Shown here piece after piece: positions 4,685 to 7,927 of a stretch of DNA of 7,927 bases. Position 1 is the first letter of the stretch; each line of letters begins with the position of its first letter. The position numbers were made by a program, and so were the translations under genes. The notes under the pieces are model-generated. The model ran no database searches. It was not told the DNA's origin and saw only the letters and a list, made by a program, of their open reading frames with translations. This DNA comes from Bacteroidales bacterium UBA1077 (GTDB taxonomy: Bacteria > Bacteroidota > Bacteroidia > Bacteroidales > UBA932): positions 1-7,927 of the forward strand of contig DCCQ01000067.1 in NCBI GenBank assembly GCA_002314195.1, read 5' to 3'.

Positions 4685-5279
4685 GTTGACCCTTATTCTC
4701 CAGCTTTTCTGGGTGTTCTTTGTCATAGGACTGTTCACGTTCGGAGGAGGTTATGCCATGCTCTCCTTTATCCAGACACAGGTCGTTGTGGCCCACGGTT
4801 GGCTCTCTGAAAGCGCCTTCACCGACATCGTGGCAATCTCTCAGATGACTCCCGGACCGGTAGGGATCAACTGTGCCACATACGTCGGCTACGAGGTCCT
4901 GCATCAGGCTGGTGCGAGCCATCTTGTCGGAATCCTCGGCTCGCTGTCCGCGACGTTCGCCGTGATCCTGCCGTCCTTCATGATTGTTCTGGCTATAGTC
5001 AAATTCTACTCGAAATTCAAGAACAGCCGCGTCTTCGCAAGCGTTCTTGGCAGCCTAAGGCCTGCGGTCGTGGGACTCATTGGGGCCGCCGCCCTGATTC
5101 TGATGTTCAGCGTTGACTGGAACGGGATCATTCCACATGTCGGCATAGTAAAGGAGAACTTCCCGGACTGGATCAGTTGGGGACTGTTCGCCGCTGCTGT
5201 CGTTGCCTCGATGGTGTTCAAGGTCGGCCCTATCAAAATTATCATCGCCGGGGGAGTTATGGGACTGCTGCTGTATTGA
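4677..5279 (+). CDS. chrA: Chromate transporter family protein, half-size subunit 2
   Basis: The second short CHR-family membrane protein, 200 residues. It shares the architecture of its neighbour: LFTFGGGYAMLSFIQ (residues 19-33), then WLSESAFTDIVAISQMTPGPVGINCATYVGY (42-72) carrying the full TPGP form of the motif, LGSLSATFAVILPSF, and further hydrophobic helices to the C terminus (IIIAGGVMGLLLY). The first subunit has SAPG where this one has TPGP. This agrees with the known pattern in which the two members of a short CHR pair are distinct types, acting together with opposite membrane orientation in the one pair studied (Bacillus subtilis). The ATG at 4677 overlaps the upstream stop (TGA 4682-4684) and has a perfect Shine-Dalgarno sequence. 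It is the last gene of the cutC operon; a probable terminator follows 35 nt after the stop. Confidence 0.9.
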   Translation: MTELTLILQLFWVFFVIGLFTFGGGYAMLSFIQTQVVVAHGWLSESAFTDIVAISQMTPGPVGINCATYVGYEVLHQAGASHLVGILGSLSATFAVILPSFMIVLAIVKFYSKFKNSRVFASVLGSLRPAVVGLIGAAALILMFSVDWNGIIPHVGIVKENFPDWISWGLFAAAVVASMVFKVGPIKIIIAGGVMGLLLY

Positions 5280-5304
5280 TAACCGAAAGATTTTCGTATA
5301 TTTA
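5276..5304 (+). promoter_or_regulatory. Weak candidate promoter for the GH20 gene
   Basis: TTG (5276-5278) is followed 18 nt later by TATATTTA (5297-5304), which differs from the TAnnTTTG consensus only in the last base. If used, transcripts would start near 5312 and carry the 5315-5345 hairpin in the leader, turning that element into an attenuator. The match is imperfect and the AT-rich setting makes chance likely. Confidence 0.25.
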
Positions 5305-5314
5305 GCATTTGTTG

Positions 5315-5345
5315 GCAGGTACGGTGAATGCCTGCGGCTTTTTTT
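5315..5345 (+). terminator. Probable intrinsic terminator after the cutC-CHR operon
   Basis: GCAGGTA (5315-5321) pairs with TGCCTGC (5329-5335), seven pairs including one G-T, around a 7-nt loop. After GGC there is a run of seven T residues (5339-5345). The 3-nt gap between stem and T-tract makes it weaker than the terminator after tsf. Confidence 0.6.
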
Positions 5346-5388
5346 GAAGAATTACTAGGAACATGAATCAACATTAAAATATTCAAAA

Positions 5389-7038
5389 ATGAAGAAAATC
5401 ATCTGCATCATCGCATCCGCGCTGCTCTTCGCATCATGCTCAATGAAGGCGAAGGAAGCCGAAACAGCGATCAATGTCATTCCTTATCCTCAAAGTGTTG
5501 AGATTGGGAAAGGCATGTTCAAGGGAGCCGGGGCAAATTTCAACTGTGATCAGGCCATTGACGAGGCGAGTCAGGCCATCATCAAGGAATTTGCTGACAA
5601 AATCACGTTCATCAGCGGAAGAATATGCTCTTACGCCACCCCTGTCGGCCTTTCAAAGGACTCCGGCAAGGTGAAAGGCTTCATATTCCTCAAAGACTCC
5701 ACACTTGGCGAGGAGGAGTATTCAATAAACGTCACAAAGGCGAACTGCACCGTCCGCGCCTCTTCGTACAACGGTTTCCTCTATGCCATCCAGACTTTGA
5801 AGCAGCTGACGAGCGTCAGCATATTCAGTGAGGCTACGGATGCTTCGGAAAAGTTCCTCTTCCCTTGCGTGAAGATTCAGGACAAGCCACGCTTCGGCTA
5901 CAGAGGCATGCACCTTGACTGCTCAAGGCATTTCTTCTCCGTCGAGGAGGTCAAGAAGTACCTTGATGTCATGGCCATGTACAAGCTCAACCGCTTCCAC
6001 TGGCATCTGACCGATGATCAGGGATGGCGTGCTGAAATCAAAAAGTACCCTAAACTCACCGAGGTGGGAGCGTTCAGGAACGGGACCGTCATCAAGAAGG
6101 ACTGGGGCAGCAACGACGGCATCCGCTACGGTGGCTACTACACTCAGGAGCAGATGAAGGACATCGTCGCCTATGCCGCCAGACTCGGCATCATTGTCAT
6201 TCCGGAGATTGACCTTCCAGGTCACATGATGGGCGCTCTCGCCGGTTACCCTGAACTCGGCTGTACCGGAGGCCCTTACGAAGTCTGGACCAGATGGGGA
6301 GTCTCCGATCAGGTCCTTTGCCCTGGCAAGGAAGGAATGTTCACCTTCCTTGAGGACGTGTTCACCGAACTTATGGACATTTTCCCTTCTGAATACATCC
6401 ACATCGGCGGCGATGAGTGCCCTAAGTCAGAATGGGAAAAATGCCCTGCCTGTCAGGCCAGAATCAAGGCTCTCGGCATCAAGGCCGACGAACATCACAC
6501 TGCGGAGCAATACCTTCAGAGTTACGTGACAGCACGTGTCCAGAAGTTCCTGAACGATCATGGCCGCAAGATTATCGGCTGGGATGAAATTCTTGAAGGC
6601 GAATTGGCGGATGGAGCGACCGTGATGTCCTGGAGAGGCACTGATGGCGGCATCAAAGCCTCGGCTATGGGCTTTGATGTCATCATGACCCCTAACACAT
6701 ACTGCTATTTCGATTACTATCAGTCTCAGGATCAGGATAAAGAACCTTTCGGCATCGGAGGCGATCTTCCGCTGGAGAAAGTTTACGGTTATGAGCCTCT
6801 TGAGGGCCTTGACGCCGAACAGCAGAAGCACATCCTTGGTGTTCAGGCCAATCTTTGGACTGAATATATCGCCACGCCTGAGCATCTGGAGTATATGCTC
6901 CTGCCGCGTATGACCGCCTTGAGTGAGGTTCAGTGGTGCAGGCCGGAGGACAAGAATCTGGACAGGTACAAAGCCGCTCTTCAGGCCGAGTCCTTCAAGA
7001 TCTTCGACATACTTGGCTACAACTACCGCAAGTTTTAA
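5389..7038 (+). CDS. GH20 beta-N-acetylhexosaminidase, lipoprotein
   Basis: A family 20 glycoside hydrolase that removes terminal beta-linked GlcNAc or GalNAc from glycans by substrate-assisted catalysis. The product is 549 residues. A lipoprotein signal peptide ends at LLFASC, with Cys17 as the lipid site. No acidic run follows that Cys, so the surface-export signal described for some Bacteroidota lipoproteins is not evident and a periplasm-facing position is as likely. An N-terminal GH20b domain (about 27-160, starting NVIPYPQSVEIG) precedes the catalytic barrel. That barrel carries YRGMHLDCSRHFF (171-183), RFHWHLTDDQGWR (202-214), IPEIDLPGH (271-279), the catalytic pair Asp342-Glu343 in HIGGDE, GWDEIL (397-402), SWRG (414-417) and ANLWTEY (487-493). 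A Cys-rich segment C-P-x6-C-P-x-C (344-355) follows the active site, as I recall from related Bacteroidota enzymes. There is no extra C-terminal binding module. The start has no Shine-Dalgarno sequence, and the next gene is 12 nt downstream. Confidence 0.95.
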   Translation: MKKIICIIASALLFASCSMKAKEAETAINVIPYPQSVEIGKGMFKGAGANFNCDQAIDEASQAIIKEFADKITFISGRICSYATPVGLSKDSGKVKGFIFLKDSTLGEEEYSINVTKANCTVRASSYNGFLYAIQTLKQLTSVSIFSEATDASEKFLFPCVKIQDKPRFGYRGMHLDCSRHFFSVEEVKKYLDVMAMYKLNRFHWHLTDDQGWRAEIKKYPKLTEVGAFRNGTVIKKDWGSNDGIRYGGYYTQEQMKDIVAYAARLGIIVIPEIDLPGHMMGALAGYPELGCTGGPYEVWTRWGVSDQVLCPGKEGMFTFLEDVFTELMDIFPSEYIHIGGDECPKSEWEKCPACQARIKALGIKADEHHTAEQYLQSYVTARVQKFLNDHGRKIIGWDEILEGELADGATVMSWRGTDGGIKASAMGFDVIMTPNTYCYFDYYQSQDQDKEPFGIGGDLPLEKVYGYEPLEGLDAEQQKHILGVQANLWTEYIATPEHLEYMLLPRMTALSEVQWCRPEDKNLDRYKAALQAESFKIFDILGYNYRKF

Positions 7039-7050
7039 TTCTAAGTGAAT

Positions 7051-7821
7051 ATGAAAAAGAACATTTTTACAATCCTGACATGTGTGGCCGCGGCTGCGAT
7101 GCTTTTCGGTTGCGGCAACAGTGCTAAGAAGGCCGCCGCCGAGGCTGAGGCCGCCACCGAGAAGGCGCGTCTGGATTCAATCGCGGCCGAGGAGGAGGCT
7201 GCAAAAGCAAAGACAATTATGGAGACAATCGCGACTTTGCCGGAAGAACCGGTTTTTGACATTGAGACCAATTTAGGAACAATCAAGGTCAAACTTTACA
7301 GCAAGACTCCTTTGCATAGGGAGAACTTCGAAAAATTGGCTTTGGGTGGTTTCTATGACAGCCTTCTGTTCCACAGAGTCATCAATGGCTTCATGATTCA
7401 GGGCGGGGACCCTTTCACCAGAGACACTTCTGCGGCGGCTGTTGCAAAGTATGGTCAGGGAGGTCCTGGCTACACGATTCCGGCGGAGTTTGTGCCTGAA
7501 TATACCCATAAGAAAGGCGCTATTGCCGCCGCTCGAAGGGGAGACGTGGCCAACCCGAAGAAGGAGTCATCTGGCTCACAGTTCTACATCGTGCAGGATG
7601 CGGGCGCATGTGCGCAGCTCGATGGAGCGTACACTGTTTTTGGAGAGACCGTCAGTGGTCTTGACATTATTGACAGGATAGCTCAGGTCGCCACTGACCA
7701 AAGAGACAAACCACTGATGGATGTCCGTATCAAAACCATCAGACTTGACGAAAGCTGTAAGCCAAAAGTTGAGTCTGCCGCCGAGGATGAGGCTCAAGAA
7801 TCATCAAAAAATGCACAATAG
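7051..7821 (+). CDS. Cyclophilin-type peptidyl-prolyl cis-trans isomerase, lipoprotein
   Basis: A cyclophilin that isomerises X-Pro bonds in exported proteins, 256 residues. I start it at ATG 7051 because MKKN begins a good signal peptide; an in-frame GTG lies two codons earlier. The lipobox is MLFGC with Cys21. Residues 25-60 form an Ala/Glu/Lys-rich, probably helical, linker that spaces the enzyme from the membrane. The cyclophilin domain (about 66-232) shows IETNLGTIKVKLY, FHRVINGFMIQGGDP (107-121) with the catalytic Arg109 and Gln117 of the FHR...MIQGGD motif, SSGSQFYIV (173-181) and LDGAYTVFGE (190-199). Human CypA has Trp121 and His126 in this last region; here they are Gln189 and Tyr194, so cyclosporin binding is likely weak. 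A charged tail (233-256) follows. Its 12-nt distance from the GH20 gene implies co-transcription. Confidence 0.93.
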   Translation: MKKNIFTILTCVAAAAMLFGCGNSAKKAAAEAEAATEKARLDSIAAEEEAAKAKTIMETIATLPEEPVFDIETNLGTIKVKLYSKTPLHRENFEKLALGGFYDSLLFHRVINGFMIQGGDPFTRDTSAAAVAKYGQGGPGYTIPAEFVPEYTHKKGAIAAARRGDVANPKKESSGSQFYIVQDAGACAQLDGAYTVFGETVSGLDIIDRIAQVATDQRDKPLMDVRIKTIRLDESCKPKVESAAEDEAQESSKNAQ

Positions 7822-7927
7822 CAATAGCCAAAAGGTCGAAAAATTGCATTTCCGTCTTTTAGGTCAGAAAAACAGAACTTTAGGATAAATTTTTCTTCCT
7901 TTCTATTGCTTGTTTTATAAAAAAGAT
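7822..7927. other. AT-rich 3' flank, no gene seen
   Basis: No convincing terminator or coding sequence is visible. CAATAG is doubled at the stop of the preceding gene (7816-7827), and GCAATAG (7821-7827) recurs inverted as CTATTGC at 7903-7909, enclosing the segment. CTTTTAGG and ACTTTAGG occur 21 nt apart (7856-7863 and 7877-7884). These could belong to the promoter region of a gene beyond the window. Confidence 0.4.

Noticed and set aside
5923..6402. 159-residue - strand open frame inside the GH20 gene
   Set aside because: It is antisense to a well-conserved catalytic domain containing HIGGDE; long antisense frames are a codon-usage effect here.
7045..7050. GTG 7045 as the start of the isomerase
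   Set aside because: It only adds two residues; ATG 7051 gives a standard MKKN signal peptide start, so the ATG is preferred.

Overview
The window looks like a chromosomal segment of a member of the Bacteroidota, most likely the order Bacteroidales. Four things point there. The gene order is rplM-rpsI-rpsB-tsf. The L13, S9, S2 and EF-Ts sequences are of Bacteroidales type. Bacteroidota-type -7 promoter boxes (TAnnTTTG) are present, and most start codons lack a Shine-Dalgarno sequence and have A-rich upstream regions. The GH20 enzyme and the cyclophilin both carry lipoprotein signals, which also fits. A placement below order (a Rikenellaceae-like or uncultured gut lineage) would be a guess.

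Layout. Positions 1-314 hold no convincing gene but contain several inverted and direct repeats. A strong promoter (315-346) opens a translation operon on the + strand: rplM (GTG start at 407), rpsI, a 237-nt spacer that can fold extensively, rpsB and tsf. A textbook intrinsic terminator at 3380-3408 closes it. Immediately after its T-tract lies a perfect -7 box, only 4 nt before the ATG of cutC. That gene heads a second tight operon, cutC and two half-size chromate-transporter-family (CHR) membrane proteins, ending at a probable terminator at 5315-5345. A third unit follows: a GH20 beta-N-acetylhexosaminidase lipoprotein and, 12 nt later, a lipoprotein cyclophilin-type peptidyl-prolyl isomerase. 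The last 106 nt are AT-rich and non-coding as far as can be seen.

How the genes work together. The first operon makes two large/small subunit pairs of translation parts (L13/S9, S2/EF-Ts) in the order common in this phylum. The second pairs a CutC-family TIM-barrel protein with a two-component CHR transporter; the metal or oxyanion handled cannot be told from sequence. The third is an envelope unit: a lipid-anchored glycosidase acting on terminal GlcNAc/GalNAc residues, and a lipid-anchored folding catalyst.

Most of the coding content is ordinary. The parts that deserve attention are non-coding: the rpsI-rpsB spacer, which contains a possible pseudoknot and a possible switch; the terminator/promoter overlap that would make cutC mRNA leaderless; two perfect Shine-Dalgarno sequences (tsf and the second CHR gene) in a phylum that rarely uses them; and the symmetric elements upstream of rplM. 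No mobile element, CRISPR array, tRNA or rRNA was seen.
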